From Diploscapter coronatus (taxonomy: Eukaryota > Nematoda > Chromadorea > Rhabditida > Rhabditidae), in assembly GCA_964036155.1 (NCBI GenBank), contig OZ038422.1, forward strand, positions 14,035,201-14,099,200: DNA of 64,000 nt, given 5' to 3'. Below are positions 20,301-32,309 of the stretch, in pieces. Each line of letters begins with the position of its first letter. Within the stretch, counting starts at the first letter, position 1. Position numbers and translations under genes: made by a program. The notes below the pieces were generated by a model, which was not told where the DNA came from, did not search any database, and worked only from the letters and a program-made list of their open reading frames with translations.

Positions 20301-23300
20301 GGTGAATGATTCAATGTTTTCACTATTAGGGAAATGCCAATGCATTTTTATCTGTGTTTTGGCAAAATCTGTATATTTTCAGGGTTGGGGAGGCAATGGT
20401 ATCGTTGAGAATCAGGAGGTTCCATCCGAAGTCGTTGTGACTTCGGCGCCTAGAGTCATGACGACTCTTCGTTTGACGACTGCTGCACCTCTCCGTGTTG
20501 CGTTTCCCACTTTAAGGCCAGACGTGCTTCCGGCCCGAGGTCAGATTATCCATCCCGCCAGTCAGGGCTCTGCAATCGCTGTGGATGATTCGAAATTCCC
20601 GGTTCCTCCCGATTACGACCTGAGCTCGGAGACGCCATCCTTGGAGAGGGCGTTGAGTGACGGCTCATCAGAAGGCAGCATCCCTGTGTTGACTGCAATT
20701 CAAGCAGATTCGCAGCCAATGGAATTGGCGGTGGAGCGGGAACCGTTGAGGGACGGAGTGCGGCTATTGAACAGGAGAGCGATCATCGTCGTACCCGAGG
20801 ACAAGGACACTGAACACGAGGTGGGTGATAGTGTTATGACTGCATTATTGTGTGATTGTGTGTGTGTGCGTGGAGAACATGCAACGTATACATTAGTGCA
20901 TTGCAAGCGAATCTGTAACTTGACGAATTGTGAAACTTATTGTTTAGAAATAGTGCTTCTTGTGATCGAGTGAAATGAGCGAATGAGATGTTTATGAAAG
21001 CATGACTCGTTTGCGTATGTTTCAGCGGAATGCTTAGGAGAGCTATGGAAAGTTCAATTAATCGGGCAGATTCAGACGGGCTCAAAGAATAAATCTTTAT
21101 AAAATGACCAATAAATGCATTTTCAGGACTCCCAATCACCTCCGAAGCTCCTATCTGCTGGAATTCAGCCTCCCGCGCCCCTTGCTCCATCCCGTACCAC
21201 GACCCCCCGAGTTTCGCCAACCCGACTCACCGCCCGAAAGCCACCAGCTACCGTTTCTCCTCCGATGAAACGTCGCACCGCCGTGAAATTCCCTAAGATC
21301 CACCGGAGTGAATCCATAAAGCCCTTAGAAATTCAACAAGCCCACAAAAATCCATCAATTAAAATTGCGTCGAAGCGAAATGAACCAAGCAAGATCGTCG
21401 CCAAAATTGCACCAAATCCACCAAAATCTGGGACTATTCTAAAAAGGAGAGCTCATGTTCGAGCACTAAAACGAAACATTTTAGCAGAGAGGAAGAAAAT
21501 GATGGCTAGACATAAAGTAAATTAGAGCTCATTTTCTTAAAGTTGTTGTGATTATTGTGGAATTTTTGGCCATGCCCGAAATATTTGTATTTTAGTTTAT
21601 GACCGGAAATCTCGATTTCTAGACTGAAAATAGGGGTCTGATCAGCACACATACGCGGTATTTTTGCTTTCCATTATGTTGTTAACGCTCTCATTTTATC
21701 TCGTGTCTTCAAAGTTTTGTATGATTTGGCAGGAAAGTTTGAGATTGTCAAATGGGCTACTAGATAACACAATATTGCCAAACTTGCTTAATTTCAAACG
21801 ACCTATCGAGAATCTCCTTGAACGGTATTGTGTTAATATCAGTTGAAATTGTAACTTGTTATTTTTCTCAGCATTTCTAATTTTCTCACATGTTTCTGAT
21901 TCTGATCCTCTGTGCCGATGGGTTTTCCGTCAGTGTCCAAAGCCCTCGATCCGAACCCCGTGTCGATGTAGTGCGCAGAAACGATGAGCACGTGACGACG
22001 AATGTCTTGCTCCATTCTCTGGAAGAAAACTACCAATGATAAAAAACAATATAGTAATAAGCCAGAATTTTTGGTGATAAGAAAAACAATCTAATGAAAA
22101 GAACAGGAATTTTAGTGAAAGAAAATGATTTTAGTGATAAGACTTTTAGTAAATTAAATAGTCTCACCAAACAATCGAAAAATGCTTCCAGAGCGTGCTT
22201 GCTCGACGAGTAACTGCTTCGGTTCGGGATAGGGAGTTTTCCCTAAAACAATTTTGATGATGCTCAAATAGTCTGCATTTTCAAAGATTGACATCATTCA
22301 AATTTCAGAATAAAATGTGTATGTTATGATTTAATATATATATATAAGTTCTAGTTTTTAATTGTATAGCTAACAACGACCTCCTATCAAAATATAAGAT
22401 AGATGGTCATATATCAAATCATACTGTCTAAAAAGCCTCATTTCATCTCAGTTATTATTACGCATATATATATGATATAAATAGTGATCGTTCGTTCGTA
22501 CCTGAACACTGCTGACCACAATGATGCATCCGTCCTTGGAGATGTGGGGGGCGAGTCCCTTCGTGATCGCCACATGCCCGAAGAAGTTCACTTCCATAAC
22601 TCGTCTGAAATTGTTCAATTAAAGCATGTATGTAAAATTATCTTACATAAAAATAAATAAATAAATTTATTTGGTATCTGATAGATCGATAAAACTGCGA
22701 AAAATGAAAATATGCATCAAAATAATCTGACCTGAAAATTTACCGATTTCATTTTTCGATGATGGTCAAATAGGATTTCCTTGTTTGAGCCAAATAAAAC
22801 AAGTTTCAATATAATCAGGTTAAAATTAATTTTTTTTTTAAATATTGTTCAATAAACCTGCTGAGTGTGACGATAATGTAAAGAATTTCTTGCATGAGTT
22901 TTTCTTTCAAATAAATAAGAAATTCAAATGATCTAACCTGTGCACATCAATCGGAGTGTCCTGAATGTTTCCCCTCATGGAAAGTCCCGCGTTGTTGATG
23001 AGCACGTCGATTTTCTTGACCCCGTCCTTGTTCGCCAAGGCCTTCGACACCAACTGGTCAAACCCGTTCGGCTCACAGATGTCCAGGTAACTTAAAAGTA
23101 AAAATTAACTGATTTAAAAAAATTATACTAATTTTTGAGAGAATGAATTTCATTCGTAAATTAATTAAATAGATATATTTAAAATCTTGAATTTTTTAAT
23201 CCTACAATCAAAAGGATGAAAGAATTAAAGACTAAATTCAAAAGAATAACTTCAATTTTCTTGAAACTTAGAAATCATAATGATATCATTTCAAAGAGGT

Positions 23301-25451
23301 AATTCGTGATAATTATTGAGTCATCAGTTAATTACCCTAATGATTACTAAGTTACTAATTAACTATTTAATTACCTATAATCGGGTTCATGCGGGTTGTT
23401 GGGATTGATCGTTTTCAGCTCCGCGCACAACTCTTTCAATTTGACGATGCTTCTCGCCGTCAGAATCAGCTTTGCCCCGTGTTTGTGCAGTTCGATAGCC
23501 AGAGCCCTTCCCAAACCTTAATTAGAGGCAATTATGAAGATAATTAGTAGTAATTAAATATAGTTTAATGGTGAACTTTTTTTTATTCCTAAAGCTTCGA
23601 GTAATGCAATAAGAAAATTTTCTTCTCGCTTTCATTTGTCTTAAAACATAACTATTCTCAATTTCGAAAATGGAATATTTCTACCGGTTTCCAGACAGAT
23701 CGGTAGTGTCATGAGAAAACTTTATAGCTTCTTTTACTCAACTTGAGACAAAACCAATTTTCTAAAGAAATCGATAATTAGTTAATTACCCGAACTAGCT
23801 CCGGTAATTAGCACGGTTTTGTCCTTGTATGTCAGAGCGGGTAATTGGTGAGCTCCAGGCAGAAAGTAGTAGAATAGTCTGAATTAATTGGGAAATCATC
23901 GGGTTAATTAGCCAACTAACTAGATAATTAAGCAATTAAAGTTAATTACCTGTAGGCAGCATAGATGCTTGCAGGAATCAACGCGTACGGAAGATAGGGA
24001 GAGTGGAGTAGGTGCCCAAGCGATTCTGAGGACATTCTTTGAATTCGGTCTGAAGATAGATTAAAAAATGAAATATGCAGAAAACTACGACAAACTGAAG
24101 ATACGAATAAAATAACGCGATTTCGAGAAAATTGAAACGAAAATGAAAATTTTCATGAAATCCCCGGTCAAATTTCAAAATGCGCCCTGCAAAAAATTGA
24201 TTGATTCAAGCGTCCGCTTTTCGACGAGGGGTACAAAGGTGATTAGAGCTCAAGCGAAAGGGGAAATCGTATAGAAAAACGAGAGACGGAAAGATGCTTA
24301 TAGTTTGCAAAACGAGAAATAACATTCGAAAATGAGAGAAGAAAAGAAAAATCTTTAACAGTAAAAGGAAACGATATGGAAAATAATAAAGGAAAATGTG
24401 TATCATTGGAAAATGACATCATTATCATTTTCGTTATCAAGTCTACGTTAAAAACGATGCCGCAAACTGCAGAAATTAAAGGATCTGCAAGAGCGCACCG
24501 CGTTTCTCTAACTAAAAATTGTATAAAATAATGTCCAATCAAGTCAGAAATAACTTCAGAAAATAGGCGTTAAATATCGAAATTAAATTTTTTTAAAAAA
24601 TAAATATGCCCACAGCTATTCAAAAATAATGAAATTAAAATAAAAATAAAAACAAAATAAAATGTAAAATAGGAAATAAAAAGAAAAAAAAAACCTGAAA
24701 CACGACGAGTGAAATACCGAGTGTTGTCGCTACCATTTTGCTGCCCCTCGTGAAAATGTAGCCCGTGACTCTGGAAAATGAGTTTTTCATGAAAGAAAAA
24801 TATCTTGAAATATGCTTCACAAGAATCTCGGATTCTTCTAAAAGAAAACTTAATTTAGTTTTCCAGTACTAGAGCTAAAGAAACCGAATAATTTCCTCAA
24901 ACTATCAATGCCCCATATTTTTCTCTTCAACACCTGATGTTCCAAATTTTAAAAGCGAACTGATAAATCAAATAAGTTATCGATCGGCTATCCAGAACTA
25001 GCAATTTATAATAATAATACTACTACTACGATAAAGTCAAATAAAATACTTCACTAGTTTCTGAATGAGAAAATTGCCTTAGCTCATGGCGAACTACTTT
25101 ATAAATTACCCCAGTATAAATCCTTTTAAAAAAAAACCCACAATCCCGCTCCTCCTCCAATCGTCATTTGTGTGGGAGGCGGTTTCGACTGAATCGTGTC
25201 GATGAAGTTGCACAGCTCCGCGAGGAGACCGGACTTTTTCTTCTTCTTCGGAAGCATTTCTCTTAATTTTCCAAAGTTATAACATTCCTAAGGCTTTAAA
25301 AAGATTTTTATTTTTTTTTATTTAAAACTAAAAAGACCCTATTTAGAAACATTTATGATTATTAATAAAGTATTTTTAAATTTGTTTTTATTTTTTATTT
25401 CTACCTGATAGAATCGATAGCCGTATCGATGGATAGCTCGTCCTTGACCAT
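14359..25451 (-). CDS. fndc-1: FUN14-domain mitophagy receptor (FUNDC1 family)
   Basis: Five exons read leftward, 150 aa: 25451-25405, 25261-25142, 24770-24695, 14790-14662, 14439-14359. FUNDC1 proteins sit in the outer mitochondrial membrane and act in mitophagy and ER contact. The model aligns along human FUNDC1: TQMTIGGGAGL then VTGYIFTRGSKM, the hydrophobic VATTLGISLVVFQ, then RGYIKLNRSEFEKDV matching SGYVQIDWKRVEKDV, and the C-terminal glycine-rich membrane segment ending LLGYGIA. Length fits the family (about 155 aa). The N-terminus is short, with a KKKKK tract, and I see no aromatic-x-x-hydrophobic LIR motif in the first 35 residues. Intron 3 is 9,904 bp and contains a whole same-strand gene. 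The exon 2 donor was placed at 25141 (GTGGGT) because that keeps frame and alignment. A TTTCAG acceptor (25464-25466) precedes the ATG. Confidence 0.88.
15285..24035 (-). CDS. Short-chain dehydrogenase/reductase, DHRS7-like, nested in the FUNDC intron
   Basis: Nine exons read leftward, 320 aa: 24035-23950, 23878-23790, 23516-23375, 23090-22938, 22604-22502, 22242-22168, 22018-21890, 15628-15522, 15363-15285. This is a classical SDR that would oxidise or reduce a carbonyl substrate with NAD(P)(H). It shows TGASSGLG (about 54-61) for cofactor binding, LINNAG (about 136-141), catalytic Ser near 189 (VVSS), and YSSSK with Tyr near 202 and Lys near 206. A hydrophobic N-terminal stretch (about 13-36) suggests a membrane anchor. 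The tail (ARRILRAASRRETDLV, then ARFAIFLRWASPALL) resembles the DHRS7/DHRS7B C-terminus. Intron 7 (15629-21889) is 6.3 kb and hosts another gene on the opposite strand. A TCTTCAG acceptor (24050-24052) lies 14 nt before the ATG, supporting an independent trans-spliced message. Substrate unknown. Confidence 0.92.
16280..16345. promoter_or_regulatory. GC-box and CCAAT-like cluster upstream of the nested orphan gene
   Basis: A GC-rich island in AT-rich sequence carries CCCCGCCC on the plus strand (GGGCGGGG on the minus strand) and ATTGG (CCAAT on the minus strand) within about 50 bp. It lies 1.6 kb upstream of the nested plus-strand gene and inside the SDR intron. A promoter role is inference only. 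Confidence 0.25.
17914..21525 (+). CDS. Secreted proline-rich orphan protein with basic tail, nested in the SDR intron
   Basis: Five exons, 382 aa: 17914-17962, 18273-18412, 19699-19821, 20383-20820, 21127-21525. I do not recognise the family. The first exon encodes a hydrophobic signal-peptide-like start (MWPIIAIFYWYFSKVDA), with a plausible cleavage before QFFFPP. The mature part begins Pro/Phe/Gln-rich (PPFPRPIQPLQ), then has Trp-containing VPDWHKWPVGPDWND and GWGGNG. A Thr/Val/Pro-rich central exon of 146 codons follows, with acidic PEDKDTEHE at its end. The last exon is strongly basic (many KR, KRR and RK pairs, end MMARHKVN). There are no Cys-rich or enzymatic motifs, and it is probably disordered, for example a cuticle or matrix component. 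An ATTTAG acceptor lies 3 nt before the ATG. It is wholly inside intron 7 of the SDR gene, antiparallel to it. The intact frame through five exons supports a real gene; its function is unknown. Confidence 0.75.
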
Positions 25452-27354
25452 TTTTTGGAACTTCTGAAATTAACCTTTTTGATTATATTCGAAGATTTTA
25501 AACTATTTGATGAAAGAGTTGGCATAAGCGGAATTATTTTACAAATCAAACATGGTTTTATCAAATTTCTTAACACTTATATTTTTTAAAGGAAAATGTT
25601 AAATTTCCGTCACTATTTTGTTGAATTCCAAAAGCTATCGCAACACAACACTTTAGAATCGACATATGCAAAACAGGATTGGTAAAAGTCGAGAAATTCG
25701 GGGAAAAAAATCGGAGCAAATAAACAGAGTTTCATGGATTATAAAGATGCAAATTCGAAAACTCAAAAAATAACATTCAAAGTTAAGAGAGTGCAATAAA
25801 AATGCTCCATGTTAAACGCGAAATATCGTTGAAAAGCGTAGACAGAAAAGAAAAAGGAACAGTTTGGAGAACACAGAATATCGAGAGGGGAAAAGAGAGA
25901 GAGGGTAATAAGTGGCAAATAGAGAAGGACCTCTTTTTCTTTGTGAACGTTCTGTCAACGAAGGCTGAAGCTTTAGAGATAATTAGCGAGAGCTTAGGGG
26001 GATTTGAGAGGTAAAAAGAAAATAAGAGAAAGAGAAAGAAAGAGAGGAACGAAGAAATAGCGAGAGATTCCAAATTAGCCTTATTTTCAAAGAGAGCGGT
26101 AAAGAAGCAGAATACAGCTAATTTATTTTGCTCATTGCGTGCGCTTCCGCGCACTGAAATCAATATAAACACTGCACTGCACTGCGTGACGGCAAAATTG
26201 GGTGCAAATTTCACCGTTTTACACGCAGGTGAGCTTGATTTTTTTGTTTTCCCTTTCATTTAGCGAATTTTTCTTGAACGTTTATCTTTTTTCATTTTTT
26301 TTTGTAGCATTTTCAATTTTCTACAGAACTAATTGAAATTTTGTCGGCTTTTTTCTTGATTCTTCATGATTTTTTTTCGATCTTCTCGCTATATTTTAGT
26401 GTATTTCTGTTGGTTTTCACTTTTCCAGGTGGGTGGGAACGGAACTCCGAAAATACTCCTGAAATCCATCGTTACCTCAACCGGAATAGGACGTTTCCGG
26501 TCTAAAGAATAATTTATGCTCGAAAATATGCTAGCCTGGATTTCACCCCTATCCTTCACCATTCTTATATGAAATTTTCAAGTTTCACCGTATAAGTACA
26601 CTTTTCCGCTTCCTGATTCAATCAAAGTGCAAGGTAGTCCTGAAGAAAGCGGAGTTTTCCAAATTTATATCCAATTCGGCTTCCGAATCAAAATTTCCCA
26701 TTCTTCAACATTATAGGAGGTTAGTGACGCAGAGCTTCATCTAATTCGAACTCATTTTATGCTGCAAAAGCCGCACACAGAGAATGAAAAATCGATGTGA
26801 GAAAGAGCAAGAGAGAGAAAGAAAGAGAAAAGAGAAATAGTGTGGAAAAGCTAAAGAAAGAAGGAGTGCGAGGGCCACTTTGCCAGAGGGCGCTTCTATG
26901 TCAGAATGCTAGCGAGTCCCAATAACTCGAAATACAAACCAGTTGACTCATTGAAGTTTTATGGAAGTTTCTTTCCATTTTTCCCCAAAATTTTCTATTT
27001 TTATTAAAATTTTTCTAATACCTTCTTGATTTTTCAAAACTCTTGATCTTTAAAAACAGCTGTTCTACTTGCGCTTTGCGTATTTTAGAATGTCTCTTAT
27101 CGTGAAAAAACCTCGAAACTACATTCGAGAAATTATTAAAATAACCTTTTTCGCTATCAAAACCTAATTAGTGGGCATCGTGTATCATTGTTGAGCGATG
27201 CAAATCGCAAATGCCACCTGTCGTTTCTATGGTATTTTGACGATATCATTACGCTATCGAAAGTCTTATCATTCTTTTTCTATCGAAGTTCTAAAGAGTC
27301 TTCTCAGCTCATTTTATTCGTTGTGCATGTGTTAATAAAATCTTTATCTTTCTC

Positions 27355-27785
27355 TTCAGAATTCAACGACGTATTTACCTTTAAAATCTATACTGTATCC
27401 AAAAAAATTAATACTCATCTCTTCAAATACATCAATGAAATCTACATCTTTCTACCAAGACAATTTCGAAAAGATTTTCTCAGCAATCTATATTGCTCCC
27501 TTAAAAAAGCACACCCCAACTCGGAACTTTTTGTGAATAGGCGTTCCTGAGCCGGCTAACAAAACAGTTCCAAATTGGAGGTGTTCCCTTAAAAATCCGT
27601 TTCACCGAATTTATAACTCTTCTTGAAAGTTCTAAACTCATTCTTACCTCAGAAACCTTTCCCCTTAAAAGTATACCTTTGGTTCAAATACGTTTCACGA
27701 AACTCATATTTATCTCTTCAATGCTCTAAGCTCATCTTTACCTCAGAAATCTATACTGTATCCCCTAAAACGTGCATTTTAGTAA
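27355..27785. repeat. Degenerate interspersed repeat units
   Basis: Phrases close to TTTACCTCAGAAATCTATAC and CTATACTGTATCC recur around 27378-27402, 27645-27670 and 27738-27765, with shared CTCATC-CTTCAA context. The last two units are about 94 bp apart. This looks like an old, diverged tandem repeat. Confidence 0.45.
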
Positions 27786-28220
27786 GAGTATTTCCCTATG
27801 AATAGACTTGACGCAAATGATATATTCAAGAAAAAGTGCAGATATGGGAAAGAATTTAGTGATCCGTTAAGGGATTACATAAATATCTTGTTTGTTTTAC
27901 CTTTATCATTGAATTCGATGCTTAGTTCACGAAATAGTTTTGCATTTAGAATAATTTAGAAAATTTTATTATTCAAAAATTATTACCATTGCTCCAAAAA
28001 TTTCATGACTTATTCTATACATTTTTCACATTTATTAATTTTTTATTTTGGTTAGGCTTGTGGCATCGTGATTATTTTATGACAATTTTCAGTTTACCCA
28101 GTCCATTCTGGTACATATTTCATCTATTCCTCTTGATATTTTTAAATCCAGATATCCTTATAGGAAATCTCACATTATTTTGCACATTTTAACATGTTTA
28201 TCAACATTCTTAATTTGCAG

Positions 28221-28367
28221 ATGATTTTAGCCATCTTGCGTAATTGCACCTTATTTAACATTTTATGTTTTATTCCGTTATACTAAGCTAGTGAATATTT
28301 TAGTCACTTTGCGTAGTTGCACTTTATTTAGCATTTTATGCTTTTATGCCGCTATGCTGAACCAGCG
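28221..28367. repeat. Two-unit tandem duplication, period about 73 bp
   Basis: Unit 1 (from ATTTTAGCCATC at 28224) and unit 2 (from ATTTTAGTCACT at 28297) share TTGCGTAATTGCAC-type cores, TTATTTAACATTTTATG and a CTA-to-GCTAGTGA end, with roughly three quarters identity by eye. Confidence 0.7.
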
Positions 28368-30466
28368 AATATCCTTAAATTCCTTTGGGAGCTATTGAAA
28401 ATACGGAACTCATAAATCATTCGTATTTTTTTCGCGTTTACATCCTCTAATCTCCTACTTACGATTCTAACTACCGTATATTTCAAATAAATTGGTGCTT
28501 GGCTTCTAAAACCGTATTACCTCTTTTCTTCTCTCATTCCAAACACTATTTTTTTTACAAAGTGTGAGAGCCTGTATTTTTGGAAAAAAAAAACATGGGA
28601 AAACTGAATACTCCTCAAGCCGTTCGTTGCTCAAATCAATTTGCATCAACCAGACGCTCTAACCACATTTCAAGGCACTATGCCTGCGGAATCGTATGAT
28701 CGCATTATGTGCATTCCTCAAAGAAGCTTAGTTTCCTCTCTCCATATCGTTTGCTCTCCAGTCTAGCGATATATAGCTATTAGTATTGAAAAAGGAGACA
28801 TACGATTTTGAAAGCCAGGCACCGATTTGGTTGAAAAATGAGGCAATTTTTAAAGTGGCAAGGTTTCGACTTTTCCAGGCTCTTAGCGATATAAAATTTG
28901 AAATTCATACCAAAATTCAATATCCAATTCTAAAGCGTTGTGAAAATTTTATAAGAATTTATTTTAAAAAATATATTTTATCAAAAATTCTAAGGGTTCG
29001 AAAATTTTATGCGGTTCTATGCATTCGGCGAGCGGACATTTTCTATTCTCGAGAGAAAATCTAATCTCCACGGCTGAATGAATGCACATCGAAGATAAAT
29101 CTTTTATCTCCTAACTTGAAAATCAAGTCGAAAATCGGAAAATGAACAAGTTTGAAAATTTCATAGATATCACCTTTGAAAGTAATATATCTTTCAAGGT
29201 TTTCAATGAAATTCGCTCAACTTTTATTGTGTTCCATCTCAAAGTCTAGAAATTAATAAATTTTATAAATCGATTCAAGCCAACTTTTTATTTCTCATTC
29301 AAGCTATAAATCTATCCATCATTAACAATAATCTTTGACTTGGAGGAGGCCAATATTTCTAGAATTCTTTGTTGATATTTCGCCATGCATAAGTTTTCAA
29401 ATTTGACATGTTCTTTTGTCAGAGGGAAGAATTTTTTCGGCGATATAATTTATGCATTTCGACCCATGTATGATGCAGGGTTCTCTACATTCATTTGAAA
29501 GAAATATTAGACTTTGATAATTTGTATACTGCACCTAGAAATTTTCATTCATTTTATCTCTTATTTGAACAAAATTATTTGTTCAAATATGTTACAAAGT
29601 TTTAAGTATTTTGTTATTAATTTAGAGCGATACTTGCCTTTTCATTTGTTTAATAATTCGAAACCTTGTTCAAGATAATTTATGATGTCTCGCATAGCTA
29701 AACGTCGTCATTTTCATTCAATTACTATTATGGGTGAATAGAAAGTAATTCGCTTCTAACGATCTCTTGAACTAATGTCATTCCATGTGGTGGTCTGCGT
29801 TGCTTAGTTTCCTTTAAGCTTGACATCTCAAGTTTCCCTATTTCCTTTTAGGACCCGGAAAGGGGGCGTCTGATTTCAGCCCCTAAATTAGAGAGGTCAT
29901 CACTATCTCTGTTTTCTTTTCCTATTCATCTATCTTTCGAACTATTTCTCGATTTTCTGATTCTCTATAATGTCTTGTGCTATGACGTTAACGCTGCATC
30001 TTTTCGTGATCGCAAACTCTCTGAAAGCTCAGAGCTCTCCCTCAAATCAACACGCGACATATCCAATTTGGCCAATTTCTTAGATTTATTGTATTTTTGA
30101 AAGTTTTCGTCATCTTGGTTAGCTATAGTGCGCTCTATAAACTACAGTTTGTGCATTGCATTCAATGAAACGTAGTTTCGCCAAGTTTGAGTTCGAAAAG
30201 TTCTCCTTCAGTATTTGCCATGTTGTAGAACTTTCCATATAAACATTCCAGACTCACACATATTTTCTCAAATCTTCACAAATTTATCTCAGTGTATATA
30301 ACTACTGTCTGCGGCCACTCACGATGACTTTGACGCGCAATCTACGCATTGCCCAAACGGATTTTCTCCTCATTTTCTACTTTTCGCTCGTCTCTTCTTC
30401 ATGAGCTGTCGCTTTGCTGAAAAGCTGGCGGCGCTTAGTACAGAAAAAGCAAGACCCTCTCAATAG

Positions 30467-30530
30467 CGCCCATAGTAGTATAATGGATAGGCCCATTAGA
30501 TGACATTTACTTTCTTTCGTTCGAGAGCTT
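30467..30530 (+). repeat. tRNA-like element (copy 1), possible SINE or tRNA relic
   Basis: TAGTATAATGG (30477-30487) fits the pol III A-box consensus and GTTCGAGAG (30520-30528) is one mismatch from a B box, but a cloverleaf does not close. The element resembles the one at 47056-47120 along its length, which suggests a dispersed tRNA-derived family rather than a functional tRNA. Confidence 0.3.
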
Positions 30531-32309
30531 CGAAACTAGGTAAAAATGAAGAGGGCTTTCAAAAATTATGTGTGCTGATTTAAAAAAAAAAAAGTTTAAA
30601 ATGCAATATTTACATTATGCGTAAAAGTCACCGTGGCTGGTCACAGACAATATCATCAAACTCATGTGGAAAACGCCATTTTCTAGGTGACCTGATGAAG
30701 TCGATTTGCGTTTTCTCTGATTCATTTCTTTTCAAAATGATAAAATTTCTTTTTTTTCTAATTTTACTGTTCATTTTCGCAATTTATTCACGGTTTCTGC
30801 ACCTATCCTGTTGAATTCAAAACTAGTCTAGACATTCCCGAAAATAGTCTTTCTTAGCGTATTTTTTCGTAAATTGAATATTTAATACAAATTCCTTAGG
30901 TGGCACTTTCGAATACATTGTCTTCGAAGAATGCAAGATTTGTTGAAGGTGAATATTTCAAACAAACTTCCTTGAGCCAGAACATTTCAAATATTTTTCT
31001 TCAAGTTCTATCATCATTTGGTTTATGCTCCTCTTTAATACATTATAAATTTCGTTCAACTTTTCCGTATTGATTTTCAAACACAACCATTCCTAAGAAT
31101 ACTTCTAAAATTTTATATCAATTGTCAAAAACTTATAACCTGTCCTGATGTTATTTTATTTCAGCTAAAAGCGAAAATGTTCTAAAAATCCCCTACTTCT
31201 AATTTCTTTATTATCTTTCAGAAAGAGCACGTCTGTCGATTTGGGATGTTGTTTGGCTGAGAAAGCAGGGAAAAAGGAAGAGGCTTTTCAAAGAAGGGCC
31301 AAATTTTGGATGAATAGTCCCCGCACCCTCTTATTGTTCCCTTTTTCCATGATATTTCTTCTTTTTAAAAATTTCTCTTTTCAAATTTTCTTAATTTTCT
31401 TAATTTTGACCTTATTATTTGGAGTTTCATCGGAACAATAGCGTGCTACAAATTTGCAGAAACTTCCATTTTTGACAAAAATGCGGCAGAGTTCAAATTG
31501 ATTGCATCATCACTTGCGTTGCTGTTACTTTCTTTGGAGAAGCGTGTGCAAATATTGCGTGAATCAGAGAACTCTAAAGTGAAGATTGGAGGGGCGAAAA
31601 TAGTGAAGGAAAAGAAAGCATAGAGAAGAGGAAGAAATCTATCGCTCAATGAGAGCTCATCATAACAGTCCTTCTTCTAAAAACTAAGAAAATTCTCCTT
31701 TTTTACATTTTTTAGTTTTTTTCTATTCATGAAGATCACCTTACATTTTTGTTTTTCCCAAATTTAGAAAAAAAATCCATTTTATTCACAATTATATTAA
31801 TGCATTTCTGAAAACAATCTTTGAAAAATGTAGGTTTTTTGAAAAATAACACTCAAAAAGATTGGACTGTAAACAACCATTACGCAATTTATTTTGACGT
31901 ATTCAAGTTCGAATTTATCTTGATGATAGCAAATTTTAGTATAACTTTTCTCATTCCCCAACTTCCATCAGCTTCAGAAAGCTGCAATTCTTCATTCCTT
32001 GTGAGTTGCGTCCAAAGATAACCAAGTCTTCAAGTCCATCATGCTCTTGACTTTTCATCGTCTTGCTTCACTAGGCTTACTAATTTCGTAAACACTTGTA
32101 CTCTTTCAAGAAATTCTTCATGAATGACTCACAATCAGTATCAAAGCTCTTGAAACGAACTCTTTTCCTGTAAGCATCATCATCATTTTCCGCAAAAATT
32201 GTACCTTCGACATCTTGTTTGTAACAATATCGCGAAAATTTGAGATTGGCCTCGTTTTCCCTGAAAATGGTCCTAACTTCAAAAAATTAGTCGATAGAAT
32301 TTCAGGGTG

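Larger units (their letters stand above)
25452..32305. other. Long non-coding region between fndc-1 and the PTR gene
   Basis: Nearly 7 kb of divergent intergenic DNA with no exon I can support. It contains purine-rich GA tracts (25840-26110, 26800-26860), a degenerate repeat array (27355-27785), a two-unit tandem repeat (28221-28367) and a tRNA-like element (30467-30530). Open frames such as 25783-26259 (-) and 27188-27550 (+) are low-complexity and lack protein-like features. A SL-type acceptor at 32301-32305 closes the region. Confidence 0.6.

Noticed and set aside
25783..26259. 158-codon minus-strand frame
   Set aside because: It lies over a GA-rich tract and encodes Ser/Phe/Leu low-complexity sequence; no start context, homology or exon structure.
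27188..27550. 120-codon plus frame in the PTR upstream region
   Set aside because: AT-driven composition and overlap with a degenerate repeat array; no recognisable protein features.
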